Positions 9,089-17,894 of a stretch of 64,000 bases of DNA are shown piece by piece. This stretch comes from Arthrobacter sp. AQ5-05 (GTDB lineage Bacteria; Actinomycetota; Actinomycetes; Actinomycetales; Micrococcaceae), in the NCBI RefSeq assembly GCF_003287975.1, contig NZ_QMKQ01000001.1, positions 186,001 through 250,000 of the forward strand. The letters run 5' to 3'. Positions within the stretch are counted from its first letter, which is position 1; every line of letters starts with the position of its first letter. The translations under genes and the position numbers were made by a program. Below the pieces are notes generated by a model. The model searched no databases, was not told where the DNA came from, and saw only the letters and a program-made list of their open reading frames with translations.

Positions 9089-9778
9089 ATGGCTCTCACG
9101 CCAGAAGATGTAGTCAACAAGCGATTTCAGCCGACGAAGTTTCGTGAAGGCTACGATCAGGATGAAGTTGACGATTTCCTAGACGAGATCGTTGTCGAGC
9201 TACGTCGTCTGACGCAGGAGAATGACGAACTGCGTCGCCGCCTGTCGGAAGCCGGCATCAGCGAAGGCGAACAGTCCGTTCCTGCCCCTGTGGCGGCCGC
9301 ACCGGCAGCCAAGCCGGTCGAGGCCGACAAGCCCAAGGAAGCCAAGGCTCCCGAGGTCAAGAAGGAAGAGCCCAAGGCAGCCGAAGCACCCAAGGCAGCA
9401 GAGCCGGCGAAGGTTGTTGCAGCAGCCCCGGCCGCAGCCCCAGCCCAGGCTTCCACCGCCGAATCGGCGGCAGGCGTTCTCGCCATGGCCCAGCGCCTGC
9501 ACGACGAATACGTCTCCGCGGGTGTCGAGCAGCGTGACAAGATCATCGCCGAAGCCCAGGTCGAGGCCAACAGCCTTGTTTCCGAAGCCGAGGAGAAGAG
9601 CCGCAAGACACTCTCCGCCCTGGAACAGCAGAAGACCGTCCTGGAGCGCAAGGTCGAGCAGCTGCGTGGTTTCGAACGCGACTACCGTGCACGCCTGAAG
9701 ACCTACATCGAGGGCCAGCTTCGCGACCTCGAAGCCAAGGGCTCCATGGACACGGCAGACGCCAAGGACAACGGCTAA
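9089..9778 (+). CDS. divIVA: Polar growth / septum protein DivIVA (Wag31)
   Basis: 229 residues from ATG 9089 (GAGGTGACC ribosome-binding site). The open frame extends upstream to 8927, but homology begins at MALTPEDVVNKRFQPTKF, the conserved DivIVA N-terminal membrane-binding dimer domain, with GYDQDEVDDFLDE. This is followed by a short coiled coil, a long Ala/Pro/Lys/Glu linker (about residues 68-130), and a C-terminal coiled coil (AMAQRLHDEYV to the end). It organises polar peptidoglycan synthesis in rod-shaped Actinobacteria. The product ends without extra domains. Confidence 0.95.
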   Translation: MALTPEDVVNKRFQPTKFREGYDQDEVDDFLDEIVVELRRLTQENDELRRRLSEAGISEGEQSVPAPVAAAPAAKPVEADKPKEAKAPEVKKEEPKAAEAPKAAEPAKVVAAAPAAAPAQASTAESAAGVLAMAQRLHDEYVSAGVEQRDKIIAEAQVEANSLVSEAEEKSRKTLSALEQQKTVLERKVEQLRGFERDYRARLKTYIEGQLRDLEAKGSMDTADAKDNG

Positions 9779-9816
9779 TCTGCTTCACCACTTGCCTCGC
9801 ATATTGATGGATTAAG

Positions 9817-9850
9817 ATTGTTGGCGGTCGGGTTACCGACCGCCAACAAT
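9817..9850 (+). terminator. 15-bp perfect hairpin between divIVA and lspA
   Basis: Arms 9817-9831 and 9836-9850 are exactly complementary with a GTTA tetraloop. There is no T-run after it on the plus strand. It lies 38 nt after the divIVA stop and ends 15 nt before the lspA ATG, so it either terminates divIVA mRNA without a U-tract or sits in the lspA leader. Confidence 0.55.
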
Positions 9851-9865
9851 GCGTTAAAGGACATG

Positions 9866-10468
9866 ATGGAAAACAGCTCCGTACCACCGGCACCACAGGG
9901 TGCCGCCAAGCCCGCGGCACCCGGCGCCACTCGGCGCCACCTGGTGCTCGCCACGAGCACCCTGGCCGTCCTGGCGCTGGTCCTCGACCAGTTCACCAAG
10001 CGCATCGTTGAAACCAGCATGTACGAGGGCCAGGTGATCGATGTCTTCCCGCCGGTGCTGCGCTGGTACTTCATCAAGAACTCCGGTGCAGCCTTCTCCA
10101 TGGGTGAGGGCGTCACCTGGATCTTCACCATCATCCAGGCCGCGGTGCTGCTCTATGTCGCGATCTTCCTGGTGCGCAAGGTCCGCGTCTGGTCCTGGGC
10201 GCTGGCCCTGGGCGGGCTGATGGGCGGGGTGGCGGGAAACCTCACCGACCGGCTGTTCCGCCCGCCGTCCTTCGGGCACGGGCACGTGGTCGACTTCATC
10301 GCCCTGCCGAACTTTGCCATCTTCAACGTCGCGGACATGTTCATCGTCTGTTCGATGGTCGCCATCTGCCTGTTGCTGTTCACGGGCCGAGAATTCGACG
10401 GCAGCAGGTCCGGCTCCAAGAACAAGTCCGGGACCGAGTCCGGGACCGAAACGCAGGAGAAGCCGTGA
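9866..10468 (+). CDS. lspA: Lipoprotein signal peptidase II (LspA)
   Basis: Membrane aspartyl protease that cleaves prolipoprotein signal peptides after lipidation. About 200 residues, four transmembrane helices. Conserved blocks: [40 protein letters not shown] (catalytic Asp) and FNVADMFI (second catalytic Asp). I prefer ATG 9866, because AAAGGA at 9856-9861 is spaced correctly for it; ATG 9863 is too close and the TTG at 9818 lies inside the hairpin. The C-terminal tail is Ser/Lys-rich. The stop overlaps the rluD start (GTGA). Confidence 0.95.
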   Translation: MENSSVPPAPQGAAKPAAPGATRRHLVLATSTLAVLALVLDQFTKRIVETSMYEGQVIDVFPPVLRWYFIKNSGAAFSMGEGVTWIFTIIQAAVLLYVAIFLVRKVRVWSWALALGGLMGGVAGNLTDRLFRPPSFGHGHVVDFIALPNFAIFNVADMFIVCSMVAICLLLFTGREFDGSRSGSKNKSGTESGTETQEKP

Positions 10469-11403
10469 GCGGCGAACGCACCGAAACACTCCAGGTCTCC
10501 GCGGAAGAAGCCGGCACACGCATCGATGCCCTCCTGGCCCAGCGGCTGGACATCTCCCGTGGCCAGGCTGCACTGCTGTGCACCGAAGGCAACGTCACCA
10601 TCGACGGCAGGGTCCTGGGGAAGTCCCGCAAGGCCCCCGCAGGGGCAACCATCGAAGTCTTCATCCCGCTTCGTCCGGACCCACTAGAAATCAGGGTAGA
10701 ACTCGTGGAAGACCTCAAGATCATTGCCGACGACGATGACTACGTCGTCATCGACAAGCCCGTGGGCGTCGCCGCACACCCTTCGCCCGGCTGGGTCGGG
10801 CCCACCGTTGTCGGGGCCCTGATGGCCGCCGGCTACCGGATTTCCACCTCCGGCGCATCCGAACGCCAAGGCATCGTGCACCGGCTCGATGTGGGCACCA
10901 GCGGGCTGATGGTCGTTGCCAAGACCGAACGCGCCTACACGGCACTCAAGCGCGCCTTCAAGGAACGCACCCCTAAGAAGATCTACCACGCGGTGGTCCA
11001 GGGCCTGCCCGACCCGCTGGAGGGCACCATCAACGCCCCGCTGGGACGGCACCCGGGCCACGACTGGAAGTTCGCCGTCGTCGAGGACGGCCGCGACTCG
11101 GTGACCCACTACAAGGTCATCGAGGCCTTCGGCCGGGCCTCGCTGGTGGAGGTCAATCTGGAAACCGGGCGCACCCACCAGATCCGCGTGCACTTCTCGG
11201 CACTGCGCCACCCGTGCGCCGGGGACCAGACCTACGGGGCAGACCCGAAGCTGGCCGCCGCCTTGGGGCTGACCCGGCAGTGGCTGCACGCCCAGCGCCT
11301 GGGCTTCTTCCACCCGGTGAGCGGCGAATGGGTCGAATACACCAGCGACTACCCGCTGGACCTGAACAACGCCCTGGAAATGCTGCGCGACGGCAACTTC
11401 TAG
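10465..11403 (+). CDS. rluD: RluA/RluD-family 23S rRNA pseudouridine synthase
   Basis: 312 residues. N-terminal S4 RNA-binding domain (about residues 8-70, [20 protein letters not shown]) followed by the pseudouridine synthase domain with the catalytic signature [19 protein letters not shown], whose Asp is the nucleophile. [12 protein letters not shown] is also conserved. It is translationally coupled to lspA, the same pair order seen in many bacteria. The exact uridine targets cannot be read from sequence; the RluD assignment follows length and context. Terminator hairpin immediately after the stop. Confidence 0.9.
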   Translation: MSGERTETLQVSAEEAGTRIDALLAQRLDISRGQAALLCTEGNVTIDGRVLGKSRKAPAGATIEVFIPLRPDPLEIRVELVEDLKIIADDDDYVVIDKPVGVAAHPSPGWVGPTVVGALMAAGYRISTSGASERQGIVHRLDVGTSGLMVVAKTERAYTALKRAFKERTPKKIYHAVVQGLPDPLEGTINAPLGRHPGHDWKFAVVEDGRDSVTHYKVIEAFGRASLVEVNLETGRTHQIRVHFSALRHPCAGDQTYGADPKLAAALGLTRQWLHAQRLGFFHPVSGEWVEYTSDYPLDLNNALEMLRDGNF

Positions 11404-11411
11404 GTCCTTCG

Positions 11412-11442
11412 GCGGCACCCGCGGCACGGCTTCGGGTGCCGC
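11412..11442 (+). terminator. Terminator after rluD
   Basis: 10-bp stem GCGGCACCCG / CGGGTGCCGC (11412-11421 with 11433-11442), 11-nt loop, followed by TATTC. It closes the lspA-rluD unit before the dnaE promoter. Confidence 0.65.
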
Positions 11443-11488
11443 TATTCACATCCGGTTCGATTGGCCGGCATTGCTTGACGCAACGGCC

Positions 11489-11494
11489 TAGACT
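11489..11494 (+). promoter_or_regulatory. -10 element for leaderless dnaE mRNA
   Basis: TAGACT is followed by exactly 6 nt and then the dnaE GTG. Transcription from this -10 would start at or within a base of the start codon. No ribosome-binding site is present, which supports a leaderless transcript. Confidence 0.5.
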
Positions 11495-11500
11495 GGATCG

Positions 11501-14500
11501 GTGGCTAGCTCTAATCGCGATGGATTCGTACACCTTCACACGCACACCGAATACTCAATGCTTGACGGTGCTGCGCGCCTGACAGAACTCTTTGAAGAGA
11601 CCAACCGGCTCGGGATGACCGCCCTGGCCACCACCGACCACGGCTATTTGTTCGGGGCCTTCGACTTCTGGTCCAAGGCAACCGCCGCCGGCGTCAAACC
11701 GATCATCGGCATCGAGGCCTACGTCACCCCGGGCACCGCCCGCGACGACAAGACCCGCGTAAAATGGCGCACCGACGAGTCCCAGCGCCGCGACGACGTC
11801 TCCGGCGGTGGCCTCTACACCCACATGACGCTGTTGAGCTACAACAACACCGGGATGAAGAACCTGTTCAAGGCCTCCTCCATCGCCTCGCTCGACTCGG
11901 TCTTCGGCAAGTACCCGCGCCTTGACCGGGACCTGCTGAACACGTACCACGAGGGCATCATCGCCACCACCGGCTGCCCTTCCGGAGAGGTGCAGACCAA
12001 GCTGCGCCTGGGCCAGTACGCCGAGGCCAAGGCGGCCGCGGCCGAGTTCCAGGACCTGTTCGGCAAGGAAAACTACTTCTGCGAGTTCATGGACCATGGC
12101 CTGGACATCGAACGCCGGGTCACCCAGGACCTGCTGCGCCTGGCCAAGGAACTGGACATCCCGCGGCTCGCCACGAACGACCTGCACTACACCCACGAGC
12201 ACGACGCCCCGGCCCACGAGGCCCTGCTGGCCATCAACTCGGGTTCCACGCTGGACGAGCCGACGTACGACCAGGGCGGTTCGCGCTTCGCCTTCTCCGG
12301 ATCCGGCTACTACCTCAAGTCCCCGGCCGAAATGCGCCACCTGTTCAGGGAAATGCCCGACGCCTGCGACAACACGCTGCTGATCGCCGAGCGCGCAGAG
12401 GTCTCCTTCGACACCAGCGCCAACTACATGCCGCGCTTCCCCTGCCCGCCCGGGGAAGACGAGACCAGCTGGCTGATCAAGGAAGTCGACACCGGACTGC
12501 ACTACCGCTACCCCAACGGCATCCCGGACGACGTACGCCGCCAGGCGGACTACGAGCTCGACGTCATCATCAAGATGGGCTTCCCCGGCTACTTCCTGGT
12601 CGTGGCCGACTTCATCAACTGGTCCAAGGACAACGGGATCCGCGTGGGACCGGGACGTGGTTCCGGCGCCGGCTCCATGGTCGCGTACGCCATGCGCATC
12701 ACCGACCTGGACCCGTTGCTCCACGGGCTGATCTTCGAACGCTTCCTGAACCCCGAGCGCGTCTCCATGCCCGACTTCGACGTCGACTTCGATGATAGGC
12801 GCCGCTCGGAAGTGATCAGGTACGTCACCGAGAAGTACGGCGACGAACGCGTGTCCATGATTGTGACCTACGGGTCGATCAAGACCAAGCAGGCGCTGAA
12901 GGATTCCTCGCGCGTGCTGGGTTACCCCTTCTCCATGGGCGAGCAGCTGACCAAGGCCCTGCCCCCGGCCGTCATGGCCAAGGACATCCCGCTCAACGAC
13001 ATCGAGGACCCCAAGTCCAAGCGCTACTCCGAGGCCGGGGACTTCCGCCAGCTGGTGGCCACCGACCCCGAGGCCGCGCGCGTCTTCGAGACCGCCAAGG
13101 GCCTGGAGGGGCTCAAACGCCAGTGGGGCGTGCACGCCGCGGGTGTCATCATGAGCTCGGACCCCATCATCGACGTCATCCCCATCATGCGCCGCATCCA
13201 GGACGGCCAGGTCATCACCCAGTTCGACTACCCGACCTGTGAGGGCCTGGGGCTGATCAAGATGGACTTCCTGGGCCTGAGAAACCTCACCATCATTTCC
13301 GACGCCCTGGAAAACATGAAGGCGAACCAGGGCGTGGACCTGGACCTCGAGCGCCTGGAGCTGGACGACGCCGGCGCCTACGAGCTGATGGCCCGCGGCG
13401 ACACCCTGGGCGTCTTCCAGCTCGACGGCGGGCCCATGCGCTCGCTGCTCAAGCTCATGCGCCCGGACAACTTCGAAGACATCTCCGCGGTGCTCGCGCT
13501 CTACCGCCCGGGCCCGATGGGTGCCAACTCGCACAACAACTACGCATTGCGCAAGAACAAGCTCCAGGAAGAAACGCCGATCCACCCGACGCTCCTGGAG
13601 CCGCTGCGGGAGATCCTGGGCGGGACCTACGGCCTGATCGTGTACCAGGAGCAGGTCATGTCCATCGCGCAGAAGCTGGCCGGCTTCTCGCTGGGCCAGG
13701 CAGACATCCTGCGCCGCGCCATGGGCAAGAAGAAGAAATCGGAACTGGACAAGCAGTTTGCCGGTTTCTCCCAGGGCATGCTCGACAACGGGTACACCAT
13801 GGAGGCCGTCAAGGCCCTCTGGGACATCCTGCTTCCCTTCTCCGACTACGCCTTCAACAAGGCGCACTCGGCCGCGTACGGGGTGATCTCCTACTGGACC
13901 GCGTACCTCAAGGCCCATTACCCCTCCGAATACATGGCAGCCCTGCTGACGTCCGTCGCGGACGACAAGGACAAGACGGCCATGTACCTGAACGAATGCC
14001 GGCACATGGGCATCACCGTACTGGCCCCCGACGTGAGCGAGTCGGCGCTGAACTTCACACCTGTCGGCACCGACATCCGCTTCGGCATGGGGGCGATCCG
14101 CAACGTCGGTGCCAACGTCGTCAACGCCCTGGTCGAGGCCCGCAAGGAAAAGGGCAAGTTCGAGAACTTCGCCGATTTCCTGCAGAAGGTCCCGGCCGTG
14201 GTCTGCAACAAGCGCACCATCGAATCCCTGATCAAGGCCGGGGCCTTCGACTCCATGGGCCATGCGCGCCGCGCCCTGGTGGCCATCCACGAGGAGGCCG
14301 TGGATTCGGTCATTGCGGTCAAGCGCAACGAGGCGGCCAACCAATTCGACCTGTTCAGTGCCTTCGACGACCCCACCGCCGCTGCGGGCATGACGGTGGC
14401 CGTGCCGGATTTGCCGGACTGGGAAAAGAAGGACAAGCTCGCCTTCGAACGCGACATGCTGGGTCTGTACGTCTCGGACCACCCGCTCAAGGGCCTGGGC

Positions 14501-15067
14501 GGACTGCTGGCCCAAAACGCGGACATGTCCGTCACCCAGGTGCTCTCCGACGACGGGCCGCAGGACGGCCACACCGTCACCATCTGCGGCATGATCACCT
14601 CGCTGCAGCGCCGTATCGCCAAGAAGTCCGGCAACCCGTACGCACGCTGCGAGATCGAGGACCTTTCCGGGTCCATGGAAACCATGTTCTTCGGCAACGC
14701 CTACGCGCCCATTGCCAACGTTTTGGCCGAGGATCTGATCGTGGTGGTCAAGGGACGGGTGCAGAAACGCGACGACGGCTCCATCACGCTCAACGCCCAG
14801 GAACTCACGGTCCCGGAGATCAGCGAGGACGGCGAGGGCGGGCCGGTGGTCATTTCCATGGCCAACCACAAGGCCACCGAGGAAGTCATCTCCGCGCTCG
14901 GAGACGTGCTGCGCGTGCACCAGGGCACCACCGAGGTGCGCGTGAAGCTGCACAGCACCCGCGGGACCTCGCTGGTGCGCCTGGGCATGGAATACCGGGT
15001 CAACCCGAACTCGGCGCTCTTCGGGGACCTGAAGGTGCTGCTGGGCCCCACCTGCCTGGACGGCTAG
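11501..15067 (+). CDS. dnaE: DNA polymerase III alpha subunit DnaE1
   Basis: Replicative C-family DNA polymerase, 1188 residues, the usual DnaE1 size. N-terminal PHP domain opens with FVHLHTHTEYSMLDGAA. The polymerase palm has PGRGSGAGSMVAY and the catalytic Asp pair in MPDFDVDFDDRRR. AFNKAHSAAYGVISYWTAYLKAHYPSEYMAA follows at roughly residues 785-810, then a tandem HhH region and a C-terminal OB domain (VTICGMITSLQRR). GTG start at 11501 fits both homology and the leaderless -10. A very long antisense open frame (11555-14953) is a codon-bias shadow. Confidence 0.97.
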   Translation: MASSNRDGFVHLHTHTEYSMLDGAARLTELFEETNRLGMTALATTDHGYLFGAFDFWSKATAAGVKPIIGIEAYVTPGTARDDKTRVKWRTDESQRRDDVSGGGLYTHMTLLSYNNTGMKNLFKASSIASLDSVFGKYPRLDRDLLNTYHEGIIATTGCPSGEVQTKLRLGQYAEAKAAAAEFQDLFGKENYFCEFMDHGLDIERRVTQDLLRLAKELDIPRLATNDLHYTHEHDAPAHEALLAINSGSTLDEPTYDQGGSRFAFSGSGYYLKSPAEMRHLFREMPDACDNTLLIAERAEVSFDTSANYMPRFPCPPGEDETSWLIKEVDTGLHYRYPNGIPDDVRRQADYELDVIIKMGFPGYFLVVADFINWSKDNGIRVGPGRGSGAGSMVAYAMRITDLDPLLHGLIFERFLNPERVSMPDFDVDFDDRRRSEVIRYVTEKYGDERVSMIVTYGSIKTKQALKDSSRVLGYPFSMGEQLTKALPPAVMAKDIPLNDIEDPKSKRYSEAGDFRQLVATDPEAARVFETAKGLEGLKRQWGVHAAGVIMSSDPIIDVIPIMRRIQDGQVITQFDYPTCEGLGLIKMDFLGLRNLTIISDALENMKANQGVDLDLERLELDDAGAYELMARGDTLGVFQLDGGPMRSLLKLMRPDNFEDISAVLALYRPGPMGANSHNNYALRKNKLQEETPIHPTLLEPLREILGGTYGLIVYQEQVMSIAQKLAGFSLGQADILRRAMGKKKKSELDKQFAGFSQGMLDNGYTMEAVKALWDILLPFSDYAFNKAHSAAYGVISYWTAYLKAHYPSEYMAALLTSVADDKDKTAMYLNECRHMGITVLAPDVSESALNFTPVGTDIRFGMGAIRNVGANVVNALVEARKEKGKFENFADFLQKVPAVVCNKRTIESLIKAGAFDSMGHARRALVAIHEEAVDSVIAVKRNEAANQFDLFSAFDDPTAAAGMTVAVPDLPDWEKKDKLAFERDMLGLYVSDHPLKGLGGLLAQNADMSVTQVLSDDGPQDGHTVTICGMITSLQRRIAKKSGNPYARCEIEDLSGSMETMFFGNAYAPIANVLAEDLIVVVKGRVQKRDDGSITLNAQELTVPEISEDGEGGPVVISMANHKATEEVISALGDVLRVHQGTTEVRVKLHSTRGTSLVRLGMEYRVNPNSALFGDLKVLLGPTCLDG

Positions 15068-15103
15068 GGTGCGGGTCCCGGCTGCGCCGCGGCACGGGCG
15101 CTG

Positions 15104-15607
15104 CTACGGCTGCGCGGGCGCCGCGGCGTAGGCATCGGCCAGCGCGGGATAGAACTCGTCCCACGACACCTCGTCCGGGTTTTCCCCCAGCGTGTGGGCG
15201 ATGGCCCGTTGCATGTAGTACTCCCAGCCCGGCCCCATGTTCCGCGGGTCGTCCGCATCACCGAGCACCTGGTGGAATTCCAGCTCGCATCCGCCGGCGG
15301 CCGGCCTGATCACCAGGCCCATGCCCCAGCCGCCGAACTTGCTGGTCGTGGTGTACTCGAGTTCGTGCGGCGCCCGGCACCGGGTGATGTCCAGTTCCTC
15401 GGGATCCGATTCCTGCCCGCCCTCGAGCATCGAGAAGGTGTGCTTGCCGGTGGCCTCGTCGGTGCGCAGCACCCCGATCCACCCGGCCAAGGCCGTGGCG
15501 TCGGTGAAGGTTTCCCACAGCCGTTGCGGGGATACCTCCACGGAGCGGGTGATGACGATCCGGGACTTGCCCTCGTGTAATTGTGTCGATCCGTGTGCCT
15601 CGCGCAT
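15104..15607 (-). CDS. SRPBCC / AHSA1-domain protein
   Basis: 167 residues from the ATG at 15607 (AAAGGAAGC ribosome-binding site on the minus strand). A START-like hydrophobic-cavity fold of the AHSA1 type is indicated by IVITRSVEVSPQRLWETFTDATALAGWIG at the N-terminus and the later GWEYYMQRAIAHTLGE helix. Members are small-molecule or chaperone-related binding proteins; no substrate can be read from sequence. It is convergent with dnaE (36-nt gap) and divergent from hisD. The open frame running upstream to 17185 is antisense to hisD and not coding. Confidence 0.8.
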   Translation of the reverse strand: MREAHGSTQLHEGKSRIVITRSVEVSPQRLWETFTDATALAGWIGVLRTDEATGKHTFSMLEGGQESDPEELDITRCRAPHELEYTTTSKFGGWGMGLVIRPAAGGCELEFHQVLGDADDPRNMGPGWEYYMQRAIAHTLGENPDEVSWDEFYPALADAYAAAPAQP

Positions 15608-15763
15608 GGTCAAGTGCTTCCTTTGCCCGTCGATGGTTTGGTCCTGGAAGCAGCCTAGGCCACCGGGCCCGGCGGCGGACAGGAACATGGGGCCGGAGGC
15701 ACGGGGATTACGGCGCAGGAGTCCTCTGTGGCCACGGCTGCCGCACCGGGCCCCGGCTCGCGA

Positions 15764-15769
15764 TAAACT
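15764..15769 (+). promoter_or_regulatory. -10 element for leaderless hisD mRNA
   Basis: TAAACT followed by 6 nt (GGCGTG) and then the GTG at 15776. This decides the hisD start in favour of the second of two tandem GTG codons. Confidence 0.45.
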
Positions 15770-15775
15770 GGCGTG

Positions 15776-17134
15776 GTGACTTCCAACGTACGCCCCCAGA
15801 CCTTTTCCGCCCTCCAGGACCTCGACCTGCGAGGTGCCGCCCTGGACCATGCAAGCCTCAAGGCGGTGCTGCCGCGCCCGGAACTGAACTTCGCCACCGC
15901 GGCAGAAGCGGTCGAATCGATCATCCGCCGCGTGCGCACCGAAGGATTTTCCGCCCTGTCCGAGCTGGCCGAGCAGTTCGACGGCGTGCAGCAGGACCAC
16001 ACCCGGGTTCCGGCAGAGGCCATGGAACGGGCCCTTGCCGAGCTCGACCCCAAGGTGCGGGCAGGCCTGGAAGAATCCATTGCCCGGGCCCGCGTCTTTG
16101 CCGCGGCCCAGGTGCCCGGCGAGACCCGGGTCGAATACGGCGCCGGTGCCACCGTCACCCAGCGCTGGGTCCCGGTGCGCCGGGTGGGCCTGTACGTCCC
16201 GGGCGGGCTGGCCGTGTACCCCAGCTCGGTGATCATGAACGCGGTGCCGGCCCTGGCCGCGGGCGTCGGCTCCCTGGCCATCGCCTCGCCCCCGCAGAAG
16301 GAATTCGGCGGGCTGCCCCACCCCGTGATCCTGGCCGCCGCCCAATTGCTGGGGGTCGCCGAGGTCCACGCCATCGGCGGGGCCCAGGCCATTGCCGCCT
16401 TCGCCTACGGCGTTCCGGCCCGTGCGGGAATGGACCCGGCACTGGCCATCGAGCCCGTCGACGTGGTCACCGGACCCGGGAACCTCTTTGTGGCCACCGC
16501 CAAGCGCCTGGTCAAGGGCGTTGTCGGCATCGACGCCGAGGCCGGGCCCACCGAGATCGCGATCCTTGCCGACGCCACGGCGAACCCCGCCTTCATCGCC
16601 GCCGACATGGTCTCCCAGGCCGAACACGACCCCAACGCCGCCGCGGTGCTTGTCACCGATTCCCCCGAGCTCGCCGAGGCGGTGCGCGAGGCGCTGGAAG
16701 ACCAGTGCGCCACCACCAAGCACTCCGAGCGGGTGCGCATCGCCCTGGGCGGGAACCAGTCGGCGATCATCCTGGTCGACGACGTCGCCGCCGGGCTTGC
16801 CGTGTGCAACGTGTACGCGGCCGAGCACCTGGAGATACACACTGCCAACGCGACAGCCGACGCCGCAAGGATCACCGCGGCCGGTGCCGTGTTCGTCGGA
16901 CCCAACGCCCCGGTGAGCCTGGGGGACTACTGCGCCGGCTCCAACCACGTCCTGCCGACCAGCGGCACCGCGGCCTTCGCCTCGGGGTTGAACGTGAACA
17001 CGTTCCTGAAGGCCATCCAGGTCATCGACTACGACCGTGCCGCCCTGGCCGCGGTGGCACCGCACGTGATCGCGCTGGCCAACGCCGAGGACCTGCCGGC
17101 CCACGGGGATGCGGTGGCCATCCGCTTCCCGTGA
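15776..17134 (+). CDS. hisD: Histidinol dehydrogenase
   Basis: NAD- and zinc-dependent enzyme for the last two steps of histidine synthesis. About 452 residues. Conserved segments: YVPGGLAVYPSSVIMNAVPA, GGAQAIAAFAYG, VDVVTGPGNLFVA, DAEAGPTEIAILAD, QAEHDPNA, and LPTSGTAAFASGL near the C-terminus. The start is GTG 15776 if the mRNA is leaderless (GTG 15773 is the alternative). Other his genes do not follow; the next gene is nrdR, so hisD stands alone here. Confidence 0.96.
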   Translation: MTSNVRPQTFSALQDLDLRGAALDHASLKAVLPRPELNFATAAEAVESIIRRVRTEGFSALSELAEQFDGVQQDHTRVPAEAMERALAELDPKVRAGLEESIARARVFAAAQVPGETRVEYGAGATVTQRWVPVRRVGLYVPGGLAVYPSSVIMNAVPALAAGVGSLAIASPPQKEFGGLPHPVILAAAQLLGVAEVHAIGGAQAIAAFAYGVPARAGMDPALAIEPVDVVTGPGNLFVATAKRLVKGVVGIDAEAGPTEIAILADATANPAFIAADMVSQAEHDPNAAAVLVTDSPELAEAVREALEDQCATTKHSERVRIALGGNQSAIILVDDVAAGLAVCNVYAAEHLEIHTANATADAARITAAGAVFVGPNAPVSLGDYCAGSNHVLPTSGTAAFASGLNVNTFLKAIQVIDYDRAALAAVAPHVIALANAEDLPAHGDAVAIRFP

Positions 17135-17180
17135 GGCGCCCGGGGCAACCGGGCCGCCATTGTGCCCGATTGTGAGCCCA

Positions 17181-17213
17181 ACCACAACATGTGGTAATCA
17201 CATTGTTGTGATT
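17181..17213 (+). promoter_or_regulatory. Two adjacent palindromes upstream of nrdR (candidate operators)
   Basis: ACCACA-N3-TGTGGT (17181-17195) abuts AATCACA-N4-TGTGATT (17196-17213). Both are perfect. A TATATA run follows at about 17219-17224, so the pair would overlap or flank the nrdR promoter. NrdR itself binds paired boxes and can autoregulate, but the half-sites match the published NrdR box only loosely, so the cognate regulator is uncertain. Confidence 0.5.
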
Positions 17214-17284
17214 AGGCTATATATGGCCCTAAACTGATCCCGGGCACGTATGTGCCCGGCAAAAAGACCCGAGGAAGGGGTGCC

Positions 17285-17773
17285 ATGTACTGTCCCTATT
17301 GCAGGCACACCGATTCGCGTGTTGTGGACAGCCGATTGACCGATGACGGCACCGCGATCCGCCGTCGGCGGCAATGCGCCGCATGCGGACGCCGGTTCAG
17401 CACCGCCGAGACCACCAGCCTGAACGTGCTCAAGCGTTCCGGGGTGGCCGAGCCGTTCAGCCGCGCGAAGGTCATCAATGGCGTGCGCAAGGCCTGCCAG
17501 GGCCGGCCCGTCACCGACGACGACCTGGCCGTACTGGCCCAGGAAGTCGAGGAAGCGGTGCGCTCCAGCGGAGCGGCGGAAATCAACGCACGCGAGGTCG
17601 GGCTGGCGATCCTTGCCCCGCTGCAGCGCCTCGACGAGGTGGCCTACCTGCGCTTTGCCAGCGTGTACCAGGACTTCAAGTCGCTCGAGGACTTCGAGTT
17701 GGCCATCGCCAAGCTGCGGGCCGAACGCGAGACCCGGCCGGTGGGGCACCAGCGCCCGCTGGGCGCCCGCTAA
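17285..17773 (+). CDS. nrdR: Transcriptional repressor NrdR
   Basis: 162 residues from ATG 17285 (GAGGAAGGGG ribosome-binding site). The N-terminal zinc ribbon has [17 protein letters not shown] and [10 protein letters not shown], giving four cysteines. It is followed by an ATP-cone domain ([22 protein letters not shown]). NrdR senses ATP/dATP and represses ribonucleotide reductase genes. Upstream GTG-initiated extension to 17252 is not conserved. It lies downstream of hisD and convergent with ppgK. Confidence 0.96.
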   Translation: MYCPYCRHTDSRVVDSRLTDDGTAIRRRRQCAACGRRFSTAETTSLNVLKRSGVAEPFSRAKVINGVRKACQGRPVTDDDLAVLAQEVEEAVRSSGAAEINAREVGLAILAPLQRLDEVAYLRFASVYQDFKSLEDFELAIAKLRAERETRPVGHQRPLGAR

Positions 17774-17787
17774 GGTCCGAAGGACCC

Positions 17788-17880
17788 GGCGGGCCCGTGG
17801 CATCAACCGCAAACGGCGGGCTGCATTGTTGTCCCTTCACGGAAACGTGAATGGGGATGGCAGGGGGCCCGCCATTGTTT
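17788..17880. terminator. Nested bidirectional terminator between nrdR and ppgK
   Basis: Outer arms GGCGGGCCC (17788-17796) and GGGCCCGCC (17865-17873), followed by ATTGTTTTG on the plus strand. Inside is a perfect TTCACG-GAAA-CGTGAA hairpin (17836-17851) with a GNRA-type loop. Confidence 0.6.
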
Positions 17881-17894
17881 TGCGCCCGTGGGGA

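Noticed and set aside
9818-9865. TTG start at 9818 for lspA
   Set aside because: It sits inside the 15-bp hairpin and has no ribosome-binding site; AAAGGA before ATG 9866 is better.
11555-14953. Very long minus-strand open frame (about 1130 codons) opposite dnaE
   Set aside because: It lies entirely antisense to the well-conserved dnaE, has a biased composition (rich in Val, Gly, His, Arg, Gln) and no domain pattern; GC-rich third-position bias on the sense strand keeps this frame open.
13996-15309. Plus-strand 437-codon frame over the 3' end of dnaE
   Set aside because: Alternate frame of dnaE and antisense to the AHSA1 gene; Arg/Gly/His-rich, no domain pattern.
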